From contig DASUKN010000050.1 of assembly GCA_036278715.1 (NCBI GenBank), forward strand, positions 28,944 to 92,943: DNA of 64,000 bases. Reading direction: 5' to 3'. Below the pieces are notes generated by a model. That model worked only from the letters and a program-made list of their open reading frames with translations, was not told the DNA's origin and ran no database searches. Below are positions 18,047 through 25,140 of this stretch, one piece after another. Source of the DNA: Udaeobacter sp025935755. GTDB lineage: Bacteria > Verrucomicrobiota > Verrucomicrobiia > Chthoniobacterales > UBA10450. The position numbers and the translations under genes were made by a program. Positions within the stretch are counted from its first letter, which is position 1. The number at the start of each line of letters is the position of its first letter.

Positions 18047-18436
18047 TCAACGGTGGCGTTTTTTGTATTGAGAAGCCCATGCGCGAGCCGCTTGCAATGG
18101 ATCGCTGTGTTCCTGACGTTCGATCCACGCTTTGAGTCCCTCTTCATTGACCGGCAGTTCGAGAACACGAGGCGCACCGAACAATTTCCCAAACGTCTCC
18201 ATTACCTGCGTTGTAGTTGAGAAAACGATCTCGTCGAGAGCTTCAGGTTTTCCTTGCGACGCGTAGGCATTGAAGTCGACCCAGTTTCCATCGGGGCGTA
18301 GCACGAACATTCGTGTTTTTGGAACAACATCCTTCGGAGAAACGCCCGTTTGCGTCACCAGGTACGGTCCGCGTTCCCCACTCGAACCCAGATTTAAAAT
18401 GTGGGCATCCCGATAATTATTAGTAATCGTGTGCAT
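18047..18436 (-). CDS. Hypothetical protein, 129 residues
   Basis: I do not recognise this soluble protein. It starts MHTITNNYRDAHILNLGSSG, has no signal peptide or membrane segment, contains a beta-rich first half (RMFVLRPDGNWVDFNAYA) and an alpha-helical, basic C-terminus ending KKRHR. Codon use and the absence of competing frames suggest it is real. It is convergent with the SulP gene and 52 bp downstream of the start-side of nothing else on its strand except the lipoprotein gene at 18827, from which it is separated by 52 bp, so the two may be co-transcribed. A partial match to the recurrent operator (GTCTTATAC on the minus strand, near 18470) lies upstream, too weak to annotate. Confidence 0.6.
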   Translation of the reverse strand: MHTITNNYRDAHILNLGSSGERGPYLVTQTGVSPKDVVPKTRMFVLRPDGNWVDFNAYASQGKPEALDEIVFSTTTQVMETFGKLFGAPRVLELPVNEEGLKAWIERQEHSDPLQAARAWASQYKKRHR

Positions 18437-18488
18437 TTAATAAACTGATTTGAGAACTCTCTCCCGCTGTATAAGACAAATTTTCGTT

Positions 18489-18827
18489 TTACCAATTTCC
18501 GACGGTAGCAATCCACTCCTGGCAATGACAATGATCGTGCAAGTCCTGGTATGTCAGCGAAGCCGGCGAGTGATAAGCTGTCACGCCACGGCGTGCAATT
18601 TCTCGCTCGATGGCTTCCTTTTCCTGGAGGTCGGCGCTGACGTTATCATACGCGTTACTTTGCACTGGTTGCTTGTCCCAACTCACGCGCGTCTGGCTCA
18701 AGCAATACGTGAGTTCGTAACGACGCAGTTGCAGATCGGAAGTGGATACATGTTGAAGTTCATTGCGTGTCGAACAGCAGCCTGCCACAAGAAGCTCTGC
18801 TAGCATTAAGAGTAGTACCTGTTTCAT
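18489..18827 (-). CDS. Small lipoprotein, unknown function
   Basis: The start at 18827 is chosen over an in-frame ATG at 18869 because AAGGAG stands just upstream and it opens directly into a lipoprotein signal (MKQVLLLMLAELLVAGC). The mature protein of about 95 residues begins with Cys18. It contains ELQHVSTSDLQLRRYELTYCL, then a charged helix (LQEKEAIEREIARRG), and near the end HDHCHCQEW, which could bind metal. It probably sits in the outer membrane facing the periplasm. Function is unknown. It follows the outer-membrane factor gene at 18967 only by position, on the opposite side of a 139-bp gap. Confidence 0.72.
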   Translation of the reverse strand: MKQVLLLMLAELLVAGCCSTRNELQHVSTSDLQLRRYELTYCLSQTRVSWDKQPVQSNAYDNVSADLQEKEAIEREIARRGVTAYHSPASLTYQDLHDHCHCQEWIATVGNW

Positions 18828-18966
18828 ACTTCTCCTTCTCTTCACGGTTGCACTATCCGGTGCAGACATAAGAAGCCTAACGAGTAGGAATCGTTTGCAT
18901 TAGCAATTTCTCCCGGTTATTTGCCATTCTAAATCTGCCGTGGCGCCCCGCCGAAAAGGGTTGAGA

Positions 18967-20457
18967 TCATTTTCCCGGCGCACCAGTTCCGGCGAAATCA
19001 CCACCTAACGCCAGGTATAAGTTTACGCGTTCGCGCAGACGAGACGCGCGGATCTGTGTGAGTTGAACTTTCGCGGCGAGGTTTTCTCCAGTGAGACGCA
19101 AAACGGTAAACATATCGACCTGGCCTTGCTCCATCTGTTGTCTGCCGAACTTGATCGAATCACCGCTACTGGAAACTGCGGTGCCCAGGGCGCCTTCGCG
19201 CATACGCAGGTAGTAGTCGTTAGCCAGGGCATTTTCTACATCTTCAAACGCGCGTAACGCATGACCCACGTAACTGGCGGCTGCCGCCTTTTGCTCGGCA
19301 GTGCGAAGATCCTGTGCAGCTTGCAGTTCGCCGCCAAAGAAAATCGGCTGAGTAATCCCGCCGGCGAAGGTCCAGACGAGCGCATTCAGGGAGCCAACGG
19401 AATCGAGGTCAGCGGTTCCGAGTCCGCTAGTTGCGCTAAGCACAAAGCGCGGCAGGCGGGCGGTGCGCGCCTCGTTTACCCGGTGAAATGCGGCGGCGAA
19501 ACGGCGTTCGCTCGCGATGAGGTCGGGCCGGCGTTCGAGAATCTGCGCAGGCAAACCGGCCGGCACAGCTCTCGGTTGACTTGGGAACGAACGACGCACG
19601 TCAAATCTGCCTGCCGGATAATGGCTGGTGACAACTTCGATCGCCCGGATCGTTTGCGCTCGTACTTGTTGCGCTGTGTAAAGCGCATCTTCTGCGCTGG
19701 CGGTGCGCGATTTGATTTGCGACACGTCAAAGTCACTGGCGAAGCCGTGCTGTTTTTGGATGTCGGTGAGCTTTGAGTACTCCTGGTAGATATTCAGTGT
19801 TTCCTGCGCGTTCGCTTCCTGTTGTGCGGCCTCGATCGTGGTGAAGTACGCGCGAGCCACAGCAGCCGCGAGCGATTGCCGGGCAAATTCATAGTCGGCT
19901 TCCAACGCAAGGCTTTCCGCCTTTGCTGCAGCTTTTTTCGAACGGATGCGGCCCCACACATCAGCCTCCCACGCCGCACCGGCAGCGATGCCGTACACCC
20001 AACGCTTTGATGTGTCCTCAGTGCTGGTGTCGAGACCCGTGCCGCCGGAGTTCTCGACTCCCGAGCCTCCGAAATCCGGCGGATTAATGTCGCGGCCGAT
20101 GTCACCACTAAGATGCTGTCCCTGCCGCTCACCGAGTCCCTTCATCGCGATGCGTGGATAGAGGGAGGATGCAGCGATGCGCACTGCAGCGCGCGACGCT
20201 TCGACGCGCGCAGCGGCGGCTTTGAGGTCGGGATTTCGCTCGACAGCATCCGCGACGAGCGCATTCAGCTCAGGGTCGTGGAAGCTCAGAATCCAATTCG
20301 GCACGACAGTGCCGCTGCGATGCGGGCCTGCCCAGTGAGACGGGATTTGCGCGCGGGCCGATTCGGGCATGATCTCTTCGCCGACGGGTGCCTGCCTGAT
20401 CGCGCAACCAGCAAACATGAGGCAAGCTGCGGTCGCTACGGAAACTCGGCTATTCAT
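18967..20457 (-). CDS. Outer-membrane efflux lipoprotein (NodT/OprM type)
   Basis: This 496-residue outer-membrane factor forms the TolC-like exit duct of a tripartite efflux pump. It has a lipoprotein signal (SVATAACLMFAGCAIRQAP) and two halves with the usual repeats: NPDLKAAAARVEASRAAVRIA in the first half and RRPDLIASERRFAAAFHRVNEAR in the second. The C-terminus carries the LTQIRASRLRERVNLYLALGGDF block. It follows the HlyD-type adaptor gene on the same strand. A 230-bp spacer holding a hairpin-bounded repeat (20508-20646) separates them, so expression of the duct may be uncoupled from the adaptor. No inner-membrane RND or MFS pump gene is present, as expected for YibH/DUF3302-type exporters. 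Confidence 0.93.
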   Translation of the reverse strand: MNSRVSVATAACLMFAGCAIRQAPVGEEIMPESARAQIPSHWAGPHRSGTVVPNWILSFHDPELNALVADAVERNPDLKAAAARVEASRAAVRIAASSLYPRIAMKGLGERQGQHLSGDIGRDINPPDFGGSGVENSGGTGLDTSTEDTSKRWVYGIAAGAAWEADVWGRIRSKKAAAKAESLALEADYEFARQSLAAAVARAYFTTIEAAQQEANAQETLNIYQEYSKLTDIQKQHGFASDFDVSQIKSRTASAEDALYTAQQVRAQTIRAIEVVTSHYPAGRFDVRRSFPSQPRAVPAGLPAQILERRPDLIASERRFAAAFHRVNEARTARLPRFVLSATSGLGTADLDSVGSLNALVWTFAGGITQPIFFGGELQAAQDLRTAEQKAAAASYVGHALRAFEDVENALANDYYLRMREGALGTAVSSSGDSIKFGRQQMEQGQVDMFTVLRLTGENLAAKVQLTQIRASRLRERVNLYLALGGDFAGTGAPGK

Positions 20458-20507
20458 TTCGGCGCTCGCTTAACGAGTAACTGTGTGGTGTCGATTGAAG
20501 CTTTTCA

Positions 20508-20646
20508 TTAACACCCTGCTTTAGCGGGGTGTTAACGGCGTCTGAGCCAGCCCCAAGCGCTTCAGCGTTTTTTTGTAGCGGAGCAGGTAAACCGATAAAG
20601 CCGTTGTGACCGTACACTTGCCCATGCACCTCGCTGAAGCGAGGTG
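20508..20646. repeat. Hairpin-bounded repeat-like element inside the efflux operon
   Basis: The element starts with a 12-bp stem and TTTA loop (TTAACACC-CTGC / GCGG-GGTGTTAA, 20508-20535, one T-G pair) and ends with a perfect 8-bp stem and TGAA loop (CACCTCGC / GCGAGGTG, 20627-20646) followed by TTAACG. Both hairpins carry the same GGTGTTAAC end. In the middle, a short stem at about 20553-20563 is followed by seven T residues. The layout resembles the small dispersed hairpin elements of some PVC genomes. That comparison is from memory and was not checked. No second copy occurs in this window. Confidence 0.55.
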
Positions 20647-20688
20647 TTAACGAAATAGAATATGGTGCAGCAACGCTCAACACTTTCC

Positions 20689-21774
20689 TTAATGTAGCTT
20701 CCAAACAAACCAGTCGAGCTTCGCCGAGACGCGGAGGAACACTTTGCGAACGATGTGGATCATCTTGCCTTGTGCCGTGTAAATGGCGCCGCCGCCACGG
20801 GCGCCCGCAGCGAGAAAAAGCTGGCGGTCCTTAGGCGCAAGAACCAGGCGCACCGCGATGCGCTGTTCCGGTGCAGTAACCGGCAGTGTATTTTGCAGGT
20901 TCCCGCTGATCGGCATCTGCCCTTGTGCCGTTGCCCATAGAATCGAGTCGACCACGCACTTAATGATGCGGCCTGGATATTGCATCATGTAGATTTCCGC
21001 CTCGTCGCCTGCTTCGACATAACGCAATTCATTCTGGCGGAAAAAAGCGAGCAACCACGGCTCGTCCTCCTCGATGAAGCTCATAACCGGCATGGTTGCA
21101 AACTGTGTCGCACGCACCCCCGGCCGCAGCGCTAGATTGGCGACGCGACCATTGGCGGGCGCGACGTACGTCGTACCCTCGAGATCAAATCTCGCGTTGA
21201 TTAAGTCGTTTTCCGACTTGGCTATCTGCGCTTTGGCCTGCGATTCTGTCGCGTCGGCTGCGAGGAACTCGCTTTGGAGATTGCCAAGATCGCTTTGCGC
21301 CTGCTCAAGATCCGCCCGCTTGCCCGCTCCCGCTGTAGCCAGGGCAGTAAATTGTTCGACGCGCTTTTTTGCCAGATCGATCCGCGGGGTCAGAGAGGCT
21401 TTTTTGTTTGTGGCGTTGTTCAGTTGATCTTTCGCTCCCTGCAGTGTGGCTTGAGCAGCTTTTTCCGCGGCTTCGAATGGCACCGGGTCAATCTTGAACA
21501 GCACGTCGCCTTTTTTGATGGGCCGGTTTGGTTCAATCGGAACTTCCGTCACCTGACCGGTCACACGCGGCACAATCGGGATTACATAATTTTGCGCCCG
21601 CACGTCGGACGATGACGGCGCGCAGATGTTCATGAACAAAATCAAAATCGTCAGCGCGATGACCGGAATGGTGACGACGATGACCTGGCTGGTGATGTTC
21701 CAGGGCAGCAACTTGAACTTGAAAAAGATCAGCCAGACGATGACCGAGTAGATGATCAGGAGAATGAGTTCCAT
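20689..21774 (-). CDS. HlyD-family membrane fusion protein (YibH/YiaV-like)
   Basis: This 361-residue adaptor protein has two N-terminal membrane segments (MELILLIIYSVIVWLIFF and VIVVTIPVIALTILILFMNI). A biotinyl-lipoyl-like hairpin follows (VTGQVTEVPIEPNRPIKKGDVLFKIDP), then a long helical coil (about 105-200) and a beta-barrel domain (TYVAPANGRVANLALRPG). It starts 6 bp after the DUF3302 gene, the same pairing as YiaW-YiaV and YibI-YibH of enterobacteria. The partner duct is encoded downstream at 18967-20457. It would bridge inner and outer membranes, possibly exporting hydrophobic or aromatic compounds. The stop is followed by the repeat element. Confidence 0.92.
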   Translation of the reverse strand: MELILLIIYSVIVWLIFFKFKLLPWNITSQVIVVTIPVIALTILILFMNICAPSSSDVRAQNYVIPIVPRVTGQVTEVPIEPNRPIKKGDVLFKIDPVPFEAAEKAAQATLQGAKDQLNNATNKKASLTPRIDLAKKRVEQFTALATAGAGKRADLEQAQSDLGNLQSEFLAADATESQAKAQIAKSENDLINARFDLEGTTYVAPANGRVANLALRPGVRATQFATMPVMSFIEEDEPWLLAFFRQNELRYVEAGDEAEIYMMQYPGRIIKCVVDSILWATAQGQMPISGNLQNTLPVTAPEQRIAVRLVLAPKDRQLFLAAGARGGGAIYTAQGKMIHIVRKVFLRVSAKLDWFVWKLH

Positions 21775-21780
21775 TACGCC

Positions 21781-22284
21781 TTAACTCACTCCGCTGCGTT
21801 TCGCTTCGAGTTCCGCAATTCGAGTTCGGAGTTTTTCGATTTCTTTGTCCTCCTCCGTCACCTCGTGGCCAACGTGGCTGAGCGATTCGTCCACATCGGT
21901 ACCGTAAGCCATTTTGTGCAGGACCGGCTTGGTGTAAGCCCAAAGCCACGCAATTGGCCAGAGCAGCCCGCCAAAGCACAGCGAGAGCAGGCACAGGCAT
22001 TGAATCGCTTTCGTCTGTGGATGTTTTCTCTTATGGGCAATTTTTTCCGGCAGAATGTGAACGAGCCAGAAAGCGGCGATGCCAATAATGGGCGCAACGA
22101 TGAGCACGACCCAGGAGATGCCGTTGGCGATGGAGTCGAGCGTTTCTCCGTGGAAAAGCGAGGCATGAGCCTGAGTTGGCAACGCCATTACGGCAAACGC
22201 GCTCAACGCAGCGACCCACCCGCAGTAAACGCGTCGCGCCATTGCGATGGCCTGAATCCTTACATTTTTCGCTTCACGCTTCAT
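21781..22284 (-). CDS. DUF3302 inner-membrane protein (YiaW/YibI-like)
   Basis: This 167-residue protein may start at 22284 or at the Met 14 codons later (22242), which gives a better signal-like segment (RVYCGWVAALSAFAVMALPTQAHA). Two more membrane helices follow (WVVLIVAPIIGIAAFWLVHIL and CLCLLSLCFGGLLWPIAWLWAY) with the basic loop PEKIAHKRKHPQTKAIQ between them. The C-terminus is a charged coiled coil (EEDKEIEKLRTRIAELEAKR). DUF3302 proteins accompany HlyD adaptors of this type; their exact role is unknown. The gene is first in the set DUF3302-HlyD-outer membrane factor, with an operator copy about 123 bp upstream. Confidence 0.85.
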   Translation of the reverse strand: MKREAKNVRIQAIAMARRVYCGWVAALSAFAVMALPTQAHASLFHGETLDSIANGISWVVLIVAPIIGIAAFWLVHILPEKIAHKRKHPQTKAIQCLCLLSLCFGGLLWPIAWLWAYTKPVLHKMAYGTDVDESLSHVGHEVTEEDKEIEKLRTRIAELEAKRSGVS

Positions 22285-22396
22285 TCTCTTTGATCCGCTC
22301 TATAAGATGCCGATTTCGTTTTGTCGAGACTCGAAGCGCCAAGCTCATTCCCCGTTTCTACTCGGCGACCAATTTGGTTGGAAGCGGTCCGGTTGC

Positions 22397-22417
22397 GTAT
22401 TGGACTTTAGACCTACG
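22397..22417 (-). promoter_or_regulatory. Recurrent operator upstream of the DUF3302-HlyD-efflux genes
   Basis: The minus strand reads CGTAGGTCTAAAGTCCAATA, one of the best copies of the motif. The centre is about 123 bp before the possible start at 22284 (165 bp before the alternative at 22242). It lies between this gene set and the stop of the PH-domain gene on the same strand (22434), so it can only act on the efflux genes. Confidence 0.6.
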
Positions 22418-22433
22418 TCGGTAAAGCAGATCT

Positions 22434-22874
22434 CTACTCGATGTCGATCTCACGCACTCGCTTTTGCTGGCGAATGATCTCGACCTGATGGCGTAGCTTG
22501 TCCGCGAATCCAACGCTCGACGGAACAGCTTCGATCAGAACAATCGGCGAAGACACGTCTGTCGTGGTCATCTGGACATTCTCAATGCCGACCAGTCGTG
22601 AGAAAAACGGTTGCCGGGTTTCGATGTCTTTTACCCGATACAATTCGAGCGTCTCGGTGACTTTCGTAAACACGCCTGAAGTAATTTTTAAGCGCTGAGT
22701 CGTTAGCTCGAACACTTTGCATTTCGTTTTGAAATAATAAATCAGCGCGAAAACGATTGGTACGATGAGCCAGCAAAGAAGCCCGCATAAGACATAGACA
22801 CCAAAGTTTTTCCACTGCGAGGATGTGCCGCGCCACACAATCTCTTCCTGCGGCAATGAGTTGGTCTCGTTCAT
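22434..22874 (-). CDS. Bacterial PH-domain membrane protein (YdbS/DUF304-like)
   Basis: This 146-residue protein has a membrane segment pair in residues about 24-48 (FGVYVLCGLLCWLIVPIVFALIYYF) and then a bacterial PH domain (FELTTQRLKITSGVFTKVTETLELYRVKDIETRQPFFSRLVGIENVQ), whose strands alternate as in the bPH2 family. Proteins of this kind sit in the cytoplasmic membrane with the PH fold facing the cytosol. The biological role is unknown; some protect against envelope stress. It is 73 bp downstream of the PPK2 gene on the same strand and may share a transcript with it. Confidence 0.85.
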   Translation of the reverse strand: MNETNSLPQEEIVWRGTSSQWKNFGVYVLCGLLCWLIVPIVFALIYYFKTKCKVFELTTQRLKITSGVFTKVTETLELYRVKDIETRQPFFSRLVGIENVQMTTTDVSSPIVLIEAVPSSVGFADKLRHQVEIIRQQKRVREIDIE

Positions 22875-22947
22875 CGGATGTCCTTAGTAATGAGCTCCGT
22901 TCACAGCAAGGCGGGCTAAAAGGGCGCGTCCACAATGGCGAGCGCTA

Positions 22948-23847
22948 TTAGCTCAACAATTTCTTTTTCGCCGCCGCCAACTCCTTGAGTTTCGATTCGT
23001 CCACCTCTGGATAAGCAAGATCGAGTGAGTCGAGAGTTTCGATGACTGCCGACGCGACGATGACGCGCGTAAACCATTTGTTATCCGCTGGCACGACATA
23101 CCAGGGCGCGTACTTCGTTGAGGTTTCCTGGATCATCTCTTCGTACGCTTTCATGTAATCATCCCAATAGTCACGTTCACTGGCGTCATTGGACGAGAAT
23201 TTCCAGTTTTTCAGCGGATCGTCGATTCGATCGAGGAACCTTTGCTTCTGTTCTTTCTTTGAAACGTGAAGAAAAAATTTGCGGACGATGATCCCGTTTC
23301 TGGCGAGATATTGCTCGAAGTTACGCATGTCTTCGAAGCGTCCTTCCCAGATGTTTTTTCCGATTAGTTCGGGAGGCAATTTTTGTTTTGCCAGGAATGC
23401 GGGATGCACGCGGACCACCAGCACTTCTTCGTAATAGCTGCGATTAAAGATTCCGATGTGACCGCGGTTCGGCAGGCATTTCATGCAGCGCCAGAGGTAA
23501 TCATGATCCAGATCGTCTGCCGACGGTGATTTGAAAGAGTACACCTGACAGCCTTGCGGATTGATGCCGGACATCACGTGTTTGATCGCTCCATCCTTCC
23601 CCGCGGCATCCATCGCTTGAAAGATCAACAACACGGCCCACTTATCCTGTGCGTAGAGTTTGTCCTGCAACTGGGCCAACGCTTCGACGCCGGAAGCCAA
23701 TGCTTCTTTCGACCGAGCCTTGTCTGCCTTGGTGAAATCCAGGGTGTCATCTGGATCCACATCCTTGAGACGAAAATTCTTCCCTTTGCTGATGCGAAAC
23801 GGTTCGGAGAGTTCGCGGGCTCTTTTGATGATCTCTTTTGTTTTCAT
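22948..23847 (-). CDS. ppk2: Polyphosphate kinase 2 family protein
   Basis: This 299-residue single-domain PPK2 transfers phosphate between polyphosphate and nucleotides (mainly making NTP or NDP from polyphosphate). The Walker A-like loop FQAMDAAGKDGAIKHV is near residue 88. The Walker B and lid region is GIFNRSYYEEVLVVRVHP. The later block WKFSSNDASERDYWDDYMKAYEEMI and the final APWYVVPADNKWFTRVIVA are typical of the class that includes the short PPK2 proteins. It is on the minus strand, 36 bp after the Ca2+/H+ exchanger gene, suggesting an operon. Polyphosphate chelates calcium, so the pairing with an exchanger is functionally sensible, though this is inference. Confidence 0.96.
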   Translation of the reverse strand: MKTKEIIKRARELSEPFRISKGKNFRLKDVDPDDTLDFTKADKARSKEALASGVEALAQLQDKLYAQDKWAVLLIFQAMDAAGKDGAIKHVMSGINPQGCQVYSFKSPSADDLDHDYLWRCMKCLPNRGHIGIFNRSYYEEVLVVRVHPAFLAKQKLPPELIGKNIWEGRFEDMRNFEQYLARNGIIVRKFFLHVSKKEQKQRFLDRIDDPLKNWKFSSNDASERDYWDDYMKAYEEMIQETSTKYAPWYVVPADNKWFTRVIVASAVIETLDSLDLAYPEVDESKLKELAAAKKKLLS

Positions 23848-23883
23848 AAAATGCTCACTTCTTTGGGTGGTTTGATGACTTGA

Positions 23884-24975
23884 TCACTTATTGCCAGCAG
23901 GCGGCAGAAGATATAGAGCCGTTGCGAATATCAGATAAACCATAATCGCCAGCACGCCAACGAACCACGTGGATCGTCCGGATGTGGTCACCAGAGAGGC
24001 GGTCAGCGTCGCGAACAGAATCATTGCCACTGCTCCCGGCCAGAAATTCAAATCCATCGGCGCGGGGCCAATCAGATAGCTGAGCAGCACCAGAACTGGA
24101 GCAACGAACAGAGCGATTTGTGCGGCGCTCCCCAGTGCAATGCCCACGCTCAAATCCAGACGGTTTTTGCGCGCGCCGGAGAATGCCGCCGCCATTTCGG
24201 CAGCAGCTCCCACCAACGCTACGATGATGAAACCGACGAATGCAGGACTCATTCCGAAGGAAGTGGCCGCGTACTGAACTGATCCAACGAAGACTTCGCT
24301 AACGAATGCCACCAATATCGTCACCACTGCGAGCGTCACCAGTGCCAAACCGATCGGCCACGTCGCTTCATGTTCCTCAGCACTGCTCGCGAACAATTCA
24401 CGGTGCGTATTGAGTGAAAACCAAAGGCCAAGCCCATATGCCAGCAAAAGCAAAAATGAAAGCGCCAGGCTCAACTCCTGGTTCGAACCATTTGAGCCCG
24501 ACGAATCGCGCGCTGCGACAGCGGAAGGAATCAGAAGCCCAACAGTGGCCAGAAAAAGCAAGCCGGCCTGAAATCGCGCCGCGACCCGGTTGAATTCCTG
24601 GACATGATATTTCAGGCCGCCGATCAGGAAGGAGGCGCCAAGCATGAATAACGAATTCGTGACGATCGCGCCGGCGACCGATGCCTTTACCAATGTGTAT
24701 TGACCTGCCTGCAAAGCGGCAATCGCGATGACCAGCTCTGTTAGATTTCCCAGCGTGGCGTTCAGCAGGCCGCCGACCGAATCGCCTGTCTTTGCCGCGA
24801 CCGATTCCGTGGCGTGACTTAGCAAAACAGCCAGCGGCAAAATCGCGAGCACCGAAAGGACGAAGTGCAGCGTGTGCGCTTCGTGATTCAATTTTTCTGC
24901 CGCTAACGCGATCGGCACAAAGACCAGCAGCCAAAGCAGCGGGTTTCGGCGGATCTCCTGAAGGAGCAGCTTCAT
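23884..24975 (-). CDS. Calcium/proton antiporter (CaCA family, Cax type)
   Basis: This 363-residue inner-membrane exchanger has eleven predicted helices and the two alpha-repeat signatures of the CaCA superfamily. The first is GGLLNATLGNLTELVIA and the second is GAAAEMAAAFSGARKNRLDLSVGIALGSA. Between the two halves is an acidic loop (SSAEEHE). It should use the proton gradient to remove calcium (or possibly sodium/manganese) from the cytosol. It precedes ppk2 on the same strand. The quasi-palindromic operator at 25015-25034 sits 40 bp before its ATG and faces both this gene and the divergent histidine kinase. Confidence 0.94.
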   Translation of the reverse strand: MKLLLQEIRRNPLLWLLVFVPIALAAEKLNHEAHTLHFVLSVLAILPLAVLLSHATESVAAKTGDSVGGLLNATLGNLTELVIAIAALQAGQYTLVKASVAGAIVTNSLFMLGASFLIGGLKYHVQEFNRVAARFQAGLLFLATVGLLIPSAVAARDSSGSNGSNQELSLALSFLLLLAYGLGLWFSLNTHRELFASSAEEHEATWPIGLALVTLAVVTILVAFVSEVFVGSVQYAATSFGMSPAFVGFIIVALVGAAAEMAAAFSGARKNRLDLSVGIALGSAAQIALFVAPVLVLLSYLIGPAPMDLNFWPGAVAMILFATLTASLVTTSGRSTWFVGVLAIMVYLIFATALYLLPPAGNK

Positions 24976-25014
24976 GACATATGTTCAGTTTGCTGAAACG
25001 CTCGCGATCACTGA

Positions 25015-25034
25015 ATAGGACTAAAGTCCCATGG
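25015..25034. promoter_or_regulatory. Recurrent operator between cax and the histidine kinase genes
   Basis: The most symmetric copy: ATAGGACTAAAGTCCCATGG, with GGACT and AGTCC as inverted arms around AA. Read in the plus direction it matches the consensus toward the histidine kinase ATG at 25141 (about 117 bp away). In the minus direction it matches toward the exchanger at 24975 (about 49 bp away). A two-component system controlled by its own operator would be autoregulated. Confidence 0.55.
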
Positions 25035-25140
25035 CTCCGGGGGATGAGTTTGGTCAATTGCAGACTCGTTTCGGAATCACAGGCCTTTCCCGGTTCGGCG
25101 CCCGGTGTTATAAACTTGTGCAACTAACGATACGAACGCC

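Noticed and set aside
20450..20704. An 84-residue minus-strand frame between the adaptor and duct genes.
   Set aside because: It is made of the hairpin-bounded repeat and its flanks, and overlaps both neighbours. The apparent protein (KQGVNE and similar) follows from the repeat sequence.
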